This document shows positions 7,033 to 12,975 of a stretch of DNA of 12,975 nt, piece by piece; position 1 is the first letter of the stretch, and every line of letters starts with the position of its first letter. Both the position numbers and the translations under genes were made by a program. This DNA is from an uncultured Gammaproteobacteria bacterium (GTDB lineage Bacteria; Pseudomonadota; Gammaproteobacteria; Pseudomonadales; Pseudohongiellaceae). The stretch spans positions 1 through 12,975 of the forward strand of contig CAISYX010000390.1 of the NCBI GenBank assembly GCA_903889815.1, read 5' to 3'. The notes below the pieces were generated by a model. It did no database searches and had not been told where the DNA came from. It saw only the letters and a program-made list of their open reading frames with translations.

Positions 7033-7508
7033 AACCGCCGGCACCACGGTCTGTCCTGGCCCTTGATGTGGGCCGCAAACGCATCGGCCTGGCCGGCTGC
7101 GATGCCCTCGGCCTCACCGTGACGCCCCTTCCGGCCGTGCGACGCGGCCGCTACCCAGCCGACCTGGAACAGCTGCGCCAGCTGGTGAGCCAGCGGCGGA
7201 TCACGGCCTTAGTGGTTGGCTTGCCCTTGGACGCGCAGCAACAACCCACCGAACAGGCCGAACACTGCCGCCGCTACGGCGAACGGCTGGCCCGCCACCT
7301 GGAGCTGCCACTGGCCCTGGTGAATGAGTACGCCAGCAGCTGGTCTGCCGCGGAGCGCCACGGTCTCCACGGCGACCGCAGCGGCGCCCTCGACAGCGCT
7401 GCCGCAGCGCTGCTGCTGGAGCAGTGGCTCCAGGAGGGTCCTGAACCAGCGCCGGTGAACGCGCAGGCCCCAGACGTTGGCTCAGGGGCCGACGCCCAGG
7501 CATCCTGA
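7029..7508 (+). CDS. ruvX: YqgF/RuvX family putative Holliday junction resolvase / rRNA-processing RNase
   Basis: About 159 residues of the RNase H-like YqgF family. In E. coli YqgF takes part in 16S rRNA 5'-end maturation; other members are described as Holliday junction resolvases. The N-terminal signature VLALDVGRKRIGLAGCD holds the first acidic residue. VVGLPLDAQQQP is the conserved central strand, LVNEYASSWSA the second acidic motif, and LDSAAAALLLEQWL near the end the last aspartate. The TTG at 7029, overlapping the previous stop, gives the family-like start MKPPAPRSVLALDVG; the frame is open upstream to 6918, but that stretch is proline-rich and lies inside the preceding coding region. 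The acidic DUF3727 gene follows after 19 bases. Confidence 0.9.
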   Translation: MKPPAPRSVLALDVGRKRIGLAGCDALGLTVTPLPAVRRGRYPADLEQLRQLVSQRRITALVVGLPLDAQQQPTEQAEHCRRYGERLARHLELPLALVNEYASSWSAAERHGLHGDRSGALDSAAAALLLEQWLQEGPEPAPVNAQAPDVGSGADAQAS

Positions 7509-7527
7509 AGACACCAAGGAACCACCC

Positions 7528-8097
7528 ATGAGCTCAGACGGTCCCAGCGCCAACGGTGCCGGCGATGTGCCCACCGTGCTGGTGCGCGATAGCGAAGGGC
7601 GTCAGTTGCTCTGCTTCCTCGAGCAGCTGATCCCGCTCGACGGCAACGACTACGCCCTGCTCACCCCAGTGGACACCCCGGTGTGCCTGGTGAAGATCGC
7701 CGCCGATGACGACAGCGACGACGAGGTGATCGATGAGCTCAGCGGCGCCGAACCGATCCTCTCGATGGCGGATGTGGTGCTGCAGGAGCACGACCTCACC
7801 CTGGTGCGCTCGGCTGTGACCCTCACCGTGAGCGGTGAACTGGAAGAGCCCGATCCCGAAGAGCTCGACGACGAGATCGACCCCGACGACGAAGACGAGG
7901 AGAGCGATCTCTACGAGATGCTGATCCAGTTTCGCGCCGAGGGCGAGGAATACGGCCTGTTCATTCCCCTCGATCCCTTCTTCGTGGTGGCACGCATGGA
8001 GAACGGCGAAGGGCGACTGGTGGAAGGCGAGGAATTCGAGCGGATCCAGCCCCGCATCGAAGCCGAACTCGACGAGCGCGAGCTCGGCGAAGGCTGA
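7528..8097 (+). CDS. DUF3727 (DUF1292-like) cyanobacterial protein
   Basis: A 189-residue, strongly acidic protein of a family known from cyanobacteria and plastid-bearing eukaryotes; no function is established that I can name. Residues 16-58 (VLVRDSEGRQLLCFLEQ, then DYALLTPVDTPVCLVKI) form the first conserved block. Two acidic linkers follow (60-70 and 104-128, the latter almost entirely Asp and Glu). The DUF3727 core is at about 129-183 (YEMLIQFRAEGEEYGLFIPLD). There are no membrane segments and no signal peptide. The ATG at 7528 is preferred over an upstream in-frame ATG at 7477, which lies inside ruvX. Position between ruvX and the YqeG gene suggests co-transcription; the 17-base gap to the next gene supports that. 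Confidence 0.88.
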   Translation: MSSDGPSANGAGDVPTVLVRDSEGRQLLCFLEQLIPLDGNDYALLTPVDTPVCLVKIAADDDSDDEVIDELSGAEPILSMADVVLQEHDLTLVRSAVTLTVSGELEEPDPEELDDEIDPDDEDEESDLYEMLIQFRAEGEEYGLFIPLDPFFVVARMENGEGRLVEGEEFERIQPRIEAELDERELGEG

Positions 8098-8114
8098 TCG
8101 CAGCGCCGCCCACC

Positions 8115-8636
8115 GTGAGCAACCTGTCTCTGCCACAACTGCTGCAGCCCAACCTGGTGGCCCCCGGCACCCTGGCCGAGCTGCCGCTGCATCAATTGCT
8201 GGCCCAGGGCATTCGTGCCCTGGTGCTGGATGTGGATCGCACGCTATTACCGCGCCGAGGCAGCGAATTGCCCCCTGCGGTGGAGGCCTGGTTGCGGCGT
8301 GCCCAGGAGACCCTGCCCCTGCACCTGTTCAGCAACAACCCCTCCCGCAGCCGGATCGGTGCGGTGGCCGATCAGCTGGGGGTCAGCTACACCACCAGTG
8401 CGGGTAAACCGCGGCGCGGGCCTCTGCAGCGTGTGATTGAGCAGCTTGATCTACCCCATGGCCAGGTGGCGATCGTGGGCGATCGCGTGTTCACCGATGT
8501 ATTGGCCGGCAATCGCCTAGGCCTCTACACCGTGCTTGTGAAGCCGGTGAATCCCGAGGGTGAGCCGTGCCCGCACGACCACTGGCAGCGGCTGGAGGTG
8601 AGGCTGGCACGGCTGGCGGGCGCAACCCTCAGCTGA
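8115..8636 (+). CDS. YqeG family HAD-IIIA phosphatase
   Basis: A 173-residue haloacid dehalogenase superfamily protein. Motif I is LDVDRTLLP (Asp39 nucleophile and Asp41; most YqeG proteins have DLDNTL). Motif II is SNN (73-75), the motif III lysine is in AGKPRRGP (Lys98), and motif IV is GDRVFTD (122-128). All catalytic positions for a Mg-dependent phosphohydrolase are therefore present. YqeG relatives include eukaryotic phosphatidylglycerophosphate phosphatases (Gep4/PTPMT-like function) and the plant PGP phosphatase, so a role in phosphatidylglycerol synthesis is a reasonable inference for a thylakoid-bearing organism, but it is not shown here. The start is GTG at 8115; no better ATG is in frame. 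Only 1 base separates its stop from the proB ATG. Confidence 0.88.
   Translation: MSNLSLPQLLQPNLVAPGTLAELPLHQLLAQGIRALVLDVDRTLLPRRGSELPPAVEAWLRRAQETLPLHLFSNNPSRSRIGAVADQLGVSYTTSAGKPRRGPLQRVIEQLDLPHGQVAIVGDRVFTDVLAGNRLGLYTVLVKPVNPEGEPCPHDHWQRLEVRLARLAGATLS
8479..8486. repeat. HIP1 octamer GCGATCGC
   Basis: A perfect GCGATCGC palindrome within the YqeG-type gene, at the GDRVF codons. This octamer is highly over-represented in many cyanobacterial genomes. I found it only on the right side of the seam. Confidence 0.7.
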
Positions 8637-8637
8637 G

Positions 8638-9720
8638 ATGAGGATGCGGCGGGTTGTGAAGGTGGGCACCAGCGTGCTGCGGGGTGCAGGCGGACGAGAC
8701 ACCGAAGAGGTGATCGCCGATCTGGCGGCCAGCCTCTGCAGCCTCTGGGGTCGCGGAGAGCCGGTGGTGCTCGTCACCAGCGGTGCGGTGGGTCTGGGCT
8801 GCACGGCCCTGGGCCACAGCGAACGCCCCACGGAACTGGAGGGGCTACAGGCCGCTGCAGCGGTGGGCCAGGGTCGGTTGATGACCCTCTACGACCAGGC
8901 CTTCGCACGCCATCAACGCTGCGTGGCCCAAGTGTTGCTCACGCGCGGCGATCTGGCCTCGCGCCGCCGCTATCAGAACGCCTGCCGCACCCTCGAGCAG
9001 TTGCTGGCCTGGGGGGTGACGCCGGTGATCAACGAGAACGACACCCTCGCCACCGACGAACTGCGCTTCGGCGACAACGACACCCTCTCAGCCTTGGTGG
9101 CGGTGGCGGTGCAGGCCGATGAGTTGGTGCTGCTCACCGACATCGACAGCCTCTATTCCGGCGATCCCCGCAGCGATGCCGATGCACGCCCCATTCCCGA
9201 GGTGAACAACCTGGAGGAACTGGAAGCCCTCAGCGGCGTGGCCAAGGGCGGCGGCCGCTGGGGCACCGGCGGCATGACCACCAAGCTCTCGGCCGCCCGC
9301 ATCGCGACCGCCAGTGGTATTCAGATGCGTCTGGCTGATGGCCGCGACCCGGCTGTGCTCAACGCCCTGCTTGACGGGGAACCGCGCGGCACGTTGTTCC
9401 GCCCCAGCGAGACCCCGCTGAGCGATCGCAAGGGCTGGCTCGCCCACGCCCTGCTGCCGAAGGGGTCGATCACCATCGATGCCGGTGCTGAGCGAGCTCT
9501 GCTCGATCAAGGCGCCTCGCTGCTGGCGGTGGGCGTGCGCGACGTAGAAGGCGACTTCAACCGCCGGGATGCTGTGCGGCTGCTGAGCCTGGATGGCCGT
9601 GAACTGGCCCGTGGCCTCACAGCCATGGACAGTGATGAGCTCCAGGAGCGCAAAGGCCAGCGCGGTCTGGTGGTGCACCGCGATCACCTGGTGATCACAC
9701 CCGGAGCCAACAGAAGCTGA
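8638..9720 (+). CDS. proB: Glutamate 5-kinase
   Basis: A 360-residue enzyme that phosphorylates L-glutamate to glutamyl-5-phosphate, the first and feedback-controlled step of proline synthesis. The amino-acid kinase domain (about 1-255) shows KVGTSVLRG at the N-terminus, LVTSGAVGLGC, TPVINENDT, RFGDNDTLSALVA, LLTDIDSLYSGDPR and GTGGMTTKLSAARIA. The C-terminal ~90 residues form a PUA domain (AVGVRDVEGDFNRRDAV), as in the long bacterial form. proA is not in the window. The ATG at 8638 lies 1 base after the preceding stop; a second in-frame ATG two codons later would give the same enzyme. A short dyad near the end (9682-9696) appears to be codon-driven. Confidence 0.96.
   Translation: MRMRRVVKVGTSVLRGAGGRDTEEVIADLAASLCSLWGRGEPVVLVTSGAVGLGCTALGHSERPTELEGLQAAAAVGQGRLMTLYDQAFARHQRCVAQVLLTRGDLASRRRYQNACRTLEQLLAWGVTPVINENDTLATDELRFGDNDTLSALVAVAVQADELVLLTDIDSLYSGDPRSDADARPIPEVNNLEELEALSGVAKGGGRWGTGGMTTKLSAARIATASGIQMRLADGRDPAVLNALLDGEPRGTLFRPSETPLSDRKGWLAHALLPKGSITIDAGAERALLDQGASLLAVGVRDVEGDFNRRDAVRLLSLDGRELARGLTAMDSDELQERKGQRGLVVHRDHLVITPGANRS
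9422..9429. repeat. HIP1 octamer GCGATCGC
   Basis: Second perfect GCGATCGC, inside proB (codons for SDRK). Supports cyanobacterial origin of the right-hand segment. Confidence 0.7.
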
Positions 9721-9754
9721 TCCCTGGGCTGCGGTGCTCCAAGCCCGATCCACC

Positions 9755-9760
9755 TACGAT
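9755..9760 (+). promoter_or_regulatory. Possible -10 element (TACGAT) upstream of lpxD
   Basis: The 70-base gap between proB and lpxD holds TACGAT about 30 bases before the lpxD ATG. It fits the TANNNT consensus of a sigma-70-type -10 box. No convincing -35 hexamer is seen at the usual spacing. This is a pattern match only. Confidence 0.2.
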
Positions 9761-9790
9761 CCGGCCGACCACCAGGTTTCAGCGGCTCCC

Positions 9791-10858
9791 ATGCGCTTCA
9801 GCCAATTGCTCAGCCACCTGAGCGAGGTGCAGGCCGCGGGCGGCACCCTGGGCCTAAGCCACAACCTGGCGGACGATCCGGAGCTGCGCGGCGCGGCTGC
9901 CCTCGATCAATCCGGCCGCGGTCAGCTGAGCTTCCTGGAACCTGGCAACGCCCTGGCAGCAGCCTTAGCCGCCAGCGGTGCCAGTGCAGTGCTGTTGCCT
10001 ACCAAGGGCGATGAAGCTGAGGCCCTGCAGCAGCAGGCCACTGAGCGCGGCCAGGCCTGGATTGCCCTGCGCGATCCGCGCCTGGCCTTCGCGGAAGCGC
10101 TGGACACCTTGTATCCGCGCAAATCCAAGCCCCCGGGCATCCACGCGAGCGCCGTGGTGGATCCGGAGGCTGTGGTGGGCATGGGCAGCCACGTGGGAGC
10201 TCATGTGGTGATCGGTGCCCAGGTGCAGATCGGATCGAGCTGCACGATCCACCCCAACGTGGTGATCTACGACGACGTGCAGATCGGCGATGCCTGCGAA
10301 CTGCACGCTGGGGCGGTGCTGCACCCTGGCTCACGCCTGGGCCGCGGCTGCGTCGTGCACTCCAATGCGGTGGTGGGCAGCGAGGGCTTTGGCTTTGTGC
10401 CCACCGCTCAGGGCTGGCGCAAGATGCCCCAGACGGGTCTGGTGGTGCTCGAAGACGGCGTGGAGGTGGGCTGCGGCAGCACCATCGATCGCCCCTCGGT
10501 GGGCGAAACCCGCATCGGCGCCGGCACCAAAATCGACAACCTCGTGCACATCGGCCACGGCGTCAGCACCGGGAAGGGCTGCGCTTTGGCGGCCCAGGTC
10601 GGTATTGCCGGTGGTGCTCGTCTGGGTAACGGGGTGATCCTGGCGGGGCAGGTGGGCCTGGCCAACAAGGCGGTGATGGGCGATCGCTCGATCGCCTCCT
10701 CCAAATCCGGCATCCACGGTGAGGTGGCTGCCGGGGAAGTGGTGAGCGGCTACCCCGCGATTCCCAACCGATTGTGGCTGCGCTGCTCCGCCGCCTTCAA
10801 CAAGCTCCCCGAGCTGACCAAGGCGATTCGCAGCCTCGAGAAGAACCGCACCCCCTGA
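9791..10858 (+). CDS. lpxD: UDP-3-O-(3-hydroxyacyl)glucosamine N-acyltransferase
   Basis: A 355-residue left-handed beta-helix acyltransferase that adds the second 3-hydroxyacyl chain to UDP-3-O-acyl-glucosamine in lipid A synthesis in the cytosol. The N-terminal uridine-binding domain (about 1-110) includes GQLSFLEPGN. From about residue 112 there are repeated hexapeptides (IHASAVVDPEAVVGMG onward), the conserved GSEGFGFV block, IDRPSVGETRIGAGTKIDN, and HIGHGV, whose His is the expected catalytic base. A C-terminal helix (FNKLPELTKAIRSLEK) packs the trimer. The ATG at 9791 matches the LpxD start MRFSQLLSHL; the frame opens earlier at 9734, but that region has no homology. fabZ, lpxA and lpxB are not adjacent in this window. 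Confidence 0.94.
   Translation: MRFSQLLSHLSEVQAAGGTLGLSHNLADDPELRGAAALDQSGRGQLSFLEPGNALAAALAASGASAVLLPTKGDEAEALQQQATERGQAWIALRDPRLAFAEALDTLYPRKSKPPGIHASAVVDPEAVVGMGSHVGAHVVIGAQVQIGSSCTIHPNVVIYDDVQIGDACELHAGAVLHPGSRLGRGCVVHSNAVVGSEGFGFVPTAQGWRKMPQTGLVVLEDGVEVGCGSTIDRPSVGETRIGAGTKIDNLVHIGHGVSTGKGCALAAQVGIAGGARLGNGVILAGQVGLANKAVMGDRSIASSKSGIHGEVAAGEVVSGYPAIPNRLWLRCSAAFNKLPELTKAIRSLEKNRTP
10680..10687. repeat. HIP1 octamer GCGATCGC
   Basis: Third perfect GCGATCGC, inside lpxD (codons for GDRSI), directly followed by an overlapping TCGATCGCC. Confidence 0.7.
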
Positions 10859-10874
10859 ACCCAGCAACTCAGAG

Positions 10875-10913
10875 CCGAGCACGCTGAACCGAGCACACGC
10901 CGGCGCGTAGCCT
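10875..10913 (+). promoter_or_regulatory. Possible leuB promoter region: 8-base direct repeat plus TAGCCT
   Basis: The 77-base lpxD-leuB gap contains CCGAGCAC twice (10875-10882 and 10889-10896, a 14-base period) and then TAGCCT (10908-10913), a possible -10 box 22 bases before the leuB ATG. No good -35 hexamer is present. The repeat could be a regulator site, but two short copies may arise by chance. Confidence 0.2.
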
Positions 10914-10935
10914 CGCGCCCAGCACCCGCTCGGCC

Positions 10936-12021
10936 ATGACCTCCAGCTACCGGATCACCCTGCTCCCCGGCGACGGCATCGGTCCGGAGATCACGGCCGT
11001 GGCCCGCCAGCTGCTGGATGCCGTGAGCCGCAAGCACGGCTTTGAGCTGATCTACAACGAGCAGCCGATGGGCGGTGCCGCCATCGACGCCACCGGCGAA
11101 CCGCTGCCCGCCAGCACCCTTGAGGCCTGCAAGGCCGCCGATGCCGTGCTGCTCGCCGCCATCGGCTCACCGCAATACGACACGCTTCCCCGCGAGAAAC
11201 GGCCAGAAACCGGCCTGCTGGGTCTACGCGCCGGCATGGGCCTGTTCGCCAACCTGCGGCCGGTGAAGATCATTCCGGCCCTGATCGATGCCTCCACCCT
11301 CAAGCGCGAGGTGATCGAGGGCGTGGATCTGATGGTGGTGCGCGAACTCACCGGCGGCGTGTACTTCGGCACCCCCAAAGGCCGGGTGGAAAGCGAAGGC
11401 CGGGTGCGCGGCTTCAACACGATGGCCTACTTCGACGATGAGATCGATCGCATCGCCAAGGTGGGCTTCGATCTGGCCCAGCAGCGCAGCGGCCGTCTCT
11501 GCAGTGTCGACAAAGCCAACGTGCTGGATGTGAGCCAGCTTTGGCGCGATCAGGTGGAAGCACTGCACGCCGCCAGCTACAGCGATGTGGACCTGAGCCA
11601 CATGTATGTGGACAACGCCGCCATGCAGCTGGTGCGCAACCCCCGCCAGTTCGACGTGCTGCTCACCAGCAACCTGTGCGGCGACATCCTCAGCGATGAA
11701 GCCGCCAGGCTCAGCGGCTCGATCGGCAGGTTGCCCTCGGCTTCCCTGGGCGAGAGCGGCCCTGGCCTGTTCGAGCCGATCCACGGCTCGGCGCCCGACA
11801 TTGCCCGCCAAGACAAGGCCAACCCGATGGCGATGGTGCTCAGCGCCGCGATGATGCTGCGGGTAGGCCTTGGCGAAGATGCCGCCGCCGCCGACCTCGA
11901 GCGTTGCGTGGATCAGGTGCTGGCCGGCGGCTACCGCACCGGCGATCTGATGGCCGAAGGCTGCACCCAACTCGGCTGTAAGGCCATGGGTGATCAGTTG
12001 CTGGCCGCACTGGCGAGCTGA
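10936..12021 (+). CDS. leuB: 3-isopropylmalate dehydrogenase
   Basis: A 361-residue NAD-dependent decarboxylating dehydrogenase that turns 3-isopropylmalate into 4-methyl-2-oxopentanoate in leucine synthesis. Motifs: ITLLPGDGIGPEI (N-terminal), LRAGMGLFANLRPVK with substrate-binding arginines, VVRELTGGVYFG, the catalytic lysine in VDKANVLDVSQLWR, the Mg-binding aspartates in NLCGDILSDEAARLSGSIG, and the NAD-binding loop FEPIHGSAPDIARQDKANP. This loop follows the LeuB pattern and not that of isocitrate dehydrogenase or tartrate dehydrogenase. The start ATG at 10936 gives the standard N-terminus MTSSYRITLLPGDG. leuA, leuC and leuD are not in the window. Confidence 0.96.
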   Translation: MTSSYRITLLPGDGIGPEITAVARQLLDAVSRKHGFELIYNEQPMGGAAIDATGEPLPASTLEACKAADAVLLAAIGSPQYDTLPREKRPETGLLGLRAGMGLFANLRPVKIIPALIDASTLKREVIEGVDLMVVRELTGGVYFGTPKGRVESEGRVRGFNTMAYFDDEIDRIAKVGFDLAQQRSGRLCSVDKANVLDVSQLWRDQVEALHAASYSDVDLSHMYVDNAAMQLVRNPRQFDVLLTSNLCGDILSDEAARLSGSIGRLPSASLGESGPGLFEPIHGSAPDIARQDKANPMAMVLSAAMMLRVGLGEDAAAADLERCVDQVLAGGYRTGDLMAEGCTQLGCKAMGDQLLAALAS

Positions 12022-12035
12022 CCCACACCTGAGCT

Positions 12036-12095
12036 GATCAGCGTTCCGGGGAGCTGGCACCACGACCTGCCAAACTCCCCCCAGTTCTGCTGATC
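12036..12095 (+). promoter_or_regulatory. Nested inverted repeat between leuB and prk
   Basis: Three pairs of complementary arms are nested: GATCAGC (12036-12042) with GCTGATC (12089-12095), GGGGAG (12048-12053) with CTCCCC (12075-12080), and GGCA (12056-12059) with TGCC (12068-12071), around an 8-base loop. The outer arms are separated from the middle ones by 5 and 8 unpaired bases. The structure fills most of the 80-base gap and ends 6 bases before the prk ATG. There is no run of T after it, so a plain intrinsic terminator is unlikely. An RNA structure affecting leuB mRNA end formation or prk translation, or a DNA operator, is possible. Confidence 0.5.
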
Positions 12096-12101
12096 TCGCG
12101 C

Positions 12102-12975
12102 ATGTCGAAGCGTCACCCGGTCGTGTCGGTCACCGGTTCCTCCGGCGCGGGAACCAGCACCGTGAAGCGCGCCTTCGAGCACATCTTCAAGCGCGAAGGC
12201 ATCACCCCGGCCGTGGTGGAGGGCGACAGCTACCACCGCTACGAGCGCGGCCCCATGAAAGAAGCCATGGCCTCTGCCATGGCGAAGGGCGAGAACTTCA
12301 GCCACTTCGGCCCCGAAGCCAACCTCTTCGACAAGCTTGAGCAGCTGTTCCGCAGCTACGGCGAAACCGGCACCGGCGAGAAGCGCTACTACCTGCACTC
12401 CGTGGAGGAGGCCGCCGAGCACAACGCCCGCCTCGGCACCAACCTCGAGCCCGGCCAATTCACCCCCTGGGAGCCCATCCCCACGGGTACCGACCTGCTC
12501 TTCTACGAAGGCCTGCACGGCGGCGTGAAGGGTGACGGCTACGACGTGGCCGGTCTGGCCGACCTGCTGGTGGGCGTGGTGCCGATCGTGAACCTGGAGT
12601 GGATCCAGAAGATCGCCCGCGACAACAAGGAGCGCGGCTACTCGGCTGAGGCGACTGTCGACACGATCCTGCGCCGTATGCCGGATTACATCAACCACAT
12701 CTGCCCGCAGTTCAGCCAGACAGATATCAACTTCCAGAGGATCCCCACAGTGGATACATCGAACCCGTTCATGATCCGCGACATCCCCACCCCGGATGAA
12801 TCGTTCGTGATCATCCACTTCCGCAAAGGTGCTCGCGAGAAGTGGGGGATCGACTTCACCTACCTGCTCGACATGATCCACGATTCGTTCATGTCGAGCC
12901 CCACCTCGATCGTGGTGAACGGCGGCAAGATGGGCTTCGCCATGGAGCTGATCCTCACCCCGATCATTCACCGCA
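12102..12975 (+). CDS. prk: Phosphoribulokinase, class I (proteobacterial type), 3' end beyond window
   Basis: The first 291 codons of an enzyme that phosphorylates ribulose 5-phosphate to ribulose 1,5-bisphosphate, the Rubisco substrate. The protein starts MSKRHPVVSVTGSSGAGTST, with the class I P-loop at residues 12-20. EGDSYHRY holds the catalytic Asp42. FSHFGPEANLFDKLE, YYLHSVEEA, DLLFYEGLHGG, VPIVNLEWIQKIARD, TILRRMPDYINHICPQFS, DTSNPFMIRDIPTPDESF and GGKMGFAMELILTPIIHR follow. These blocks match the ~290-residue octameric enzyme of purple bacteria such as Rhodobacter. The redox-regulated class II enzyme of plants and many cyanobacteria is different. Only one cysteine is visible (Cys201), and the P-loop cysteine of class II is Ala16 here. 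Judging by family length, little more than the C-terminal tail is missing. Confidence 0.93.
   Translation, partial: MSKRHPVVSVTGSSGAGTSTVKRAFEHIFKREGITPAVVEGDSYHRYERGPMKEAMASAMAKGENFSHFGPEANLFDKLEQLFRSYGETGTGEKRYYLHSVEEAAEHNARLGTNLEPGQFTPWEPIPTGTDLLFYEGLHGGVKGDGYDVAGLADLLVGVVPIVNLEWIQKIARDNKERGYSAEATVDTILRRMPDYINHICPQFSQTDINFQRIPTVDTSNPFMIRDIPTPDESFVIIHFRKGAREKWGIDFTYLLDMIHDSFMSSPTSIVVNGGKMGFAMELILTPIIHR

Noticed and set aside
9682..9696. GATCACC-T-GGTGATC palindrome near the 3' end of proB
   Set aside because: It lies wholly in codons for DHLVI of the PUA domain and has no T-run. It is too close to the end of coding and too short a loop for a terminator; it could be chance.
11224..12971. 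Long open antisense frames opposite leuB and prk (325 and 279 codons)
   Set aside because: GC-rich coding sequence leaves few stops on the opposite strand. The predicted proteins are low-complexity (rich in His, Val, Ala, Gly) with no recognisable motifs, while the plus-strand genes are unambiguous.
1..12975. CRISPR arrays, tRNA or rRNA genes, phage or toxin-antitoxin modules
   Set aside because: I saw no repeat-spacer pattern, no cloverleaf-like sequence with CCA-type ends, and no protein of these classes; gaps between genes are all under about 80 bases.

Overview
This window looks like two unrelated bacterial genome segments joined at about position 6820-6830. The left part (1 to about 6825) is gammaproteobacterial: it has moderate GC content, its proteins resemble Pseudomonas and E. 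coli family members, and it carries the classical gene order fabF-pabC-mltG-tmk-holB-pilZ. The right part (about 6825 to 12975) is clearly more GC-rich. Its gene content (ruvX, DUF3727, a YqeG-type HAD phosphatase, proB, lpxD, leuB, prk) and three GCGATCGC (HIP1) octamers point to a picocyanobacterium of the Synechococcus/Cyanobium type. Both genes at the seam are broken: fabF loses its N-terminal part, including the catalytic cysteine, and the cyanobacterial gene on the other side keeps only its C-terminus. The simplest reading is a chimeric metagenome contig, with recent transfer as a less likely alternative.

Left part: on the plus strand lie an AlkB-like 2-oxoglutarate/Fe(II) dioxygenase (running in from beyond the left edge) and, 1 base later, an FAD-dependent oxidoreductase of the L-2-hydroxyglutarate oxidase family. 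They converge on a seven-gene minus-strand operon transcribed from the seam leftward: fabF (truncated), pabC, mltG, tmk, holB, pilZ and a DUF411 lipoprotein. The genes overlap or sit only 8-49 bases apart. The operon joins fatty acid elongation, folate (PABA) synthesis, peptidoglycan chain termination, dTTP supply, the clamp loader and type IV pilus biogenesis, and ends with a predicted copper-binding envelope protein.

Right part: every gene is on the plus strand. After the orphan C-terminal fragment come ruvX, a DUF3727 protein, a YqeG-type phosphatase and proB, all tightly spaced. lpxD (lipid A), leuB (leucine) and a phosphoribulokinase gene (Calvin cycle) follow, each after a 70-80 base gap; prk runs off the right edge. 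The phosphoribulokinase is the short, proteobacterial-type (class I) enzyme without the regulatory cysteine of the P-loop, and a large nested inverted repeat ends 6 bases before its start codon.

I see no tRNA, rRNA, CRISPR array, insertion sequence or phage gene. The sequence does not show a new multi-gene system. The points most worth following are the seam, the AlkB/L-2-hydroxyglutarate oxidase pair, the class I phosphoribulokinase with its upstream dyad, and the DUF411 gene attached to pilZ.
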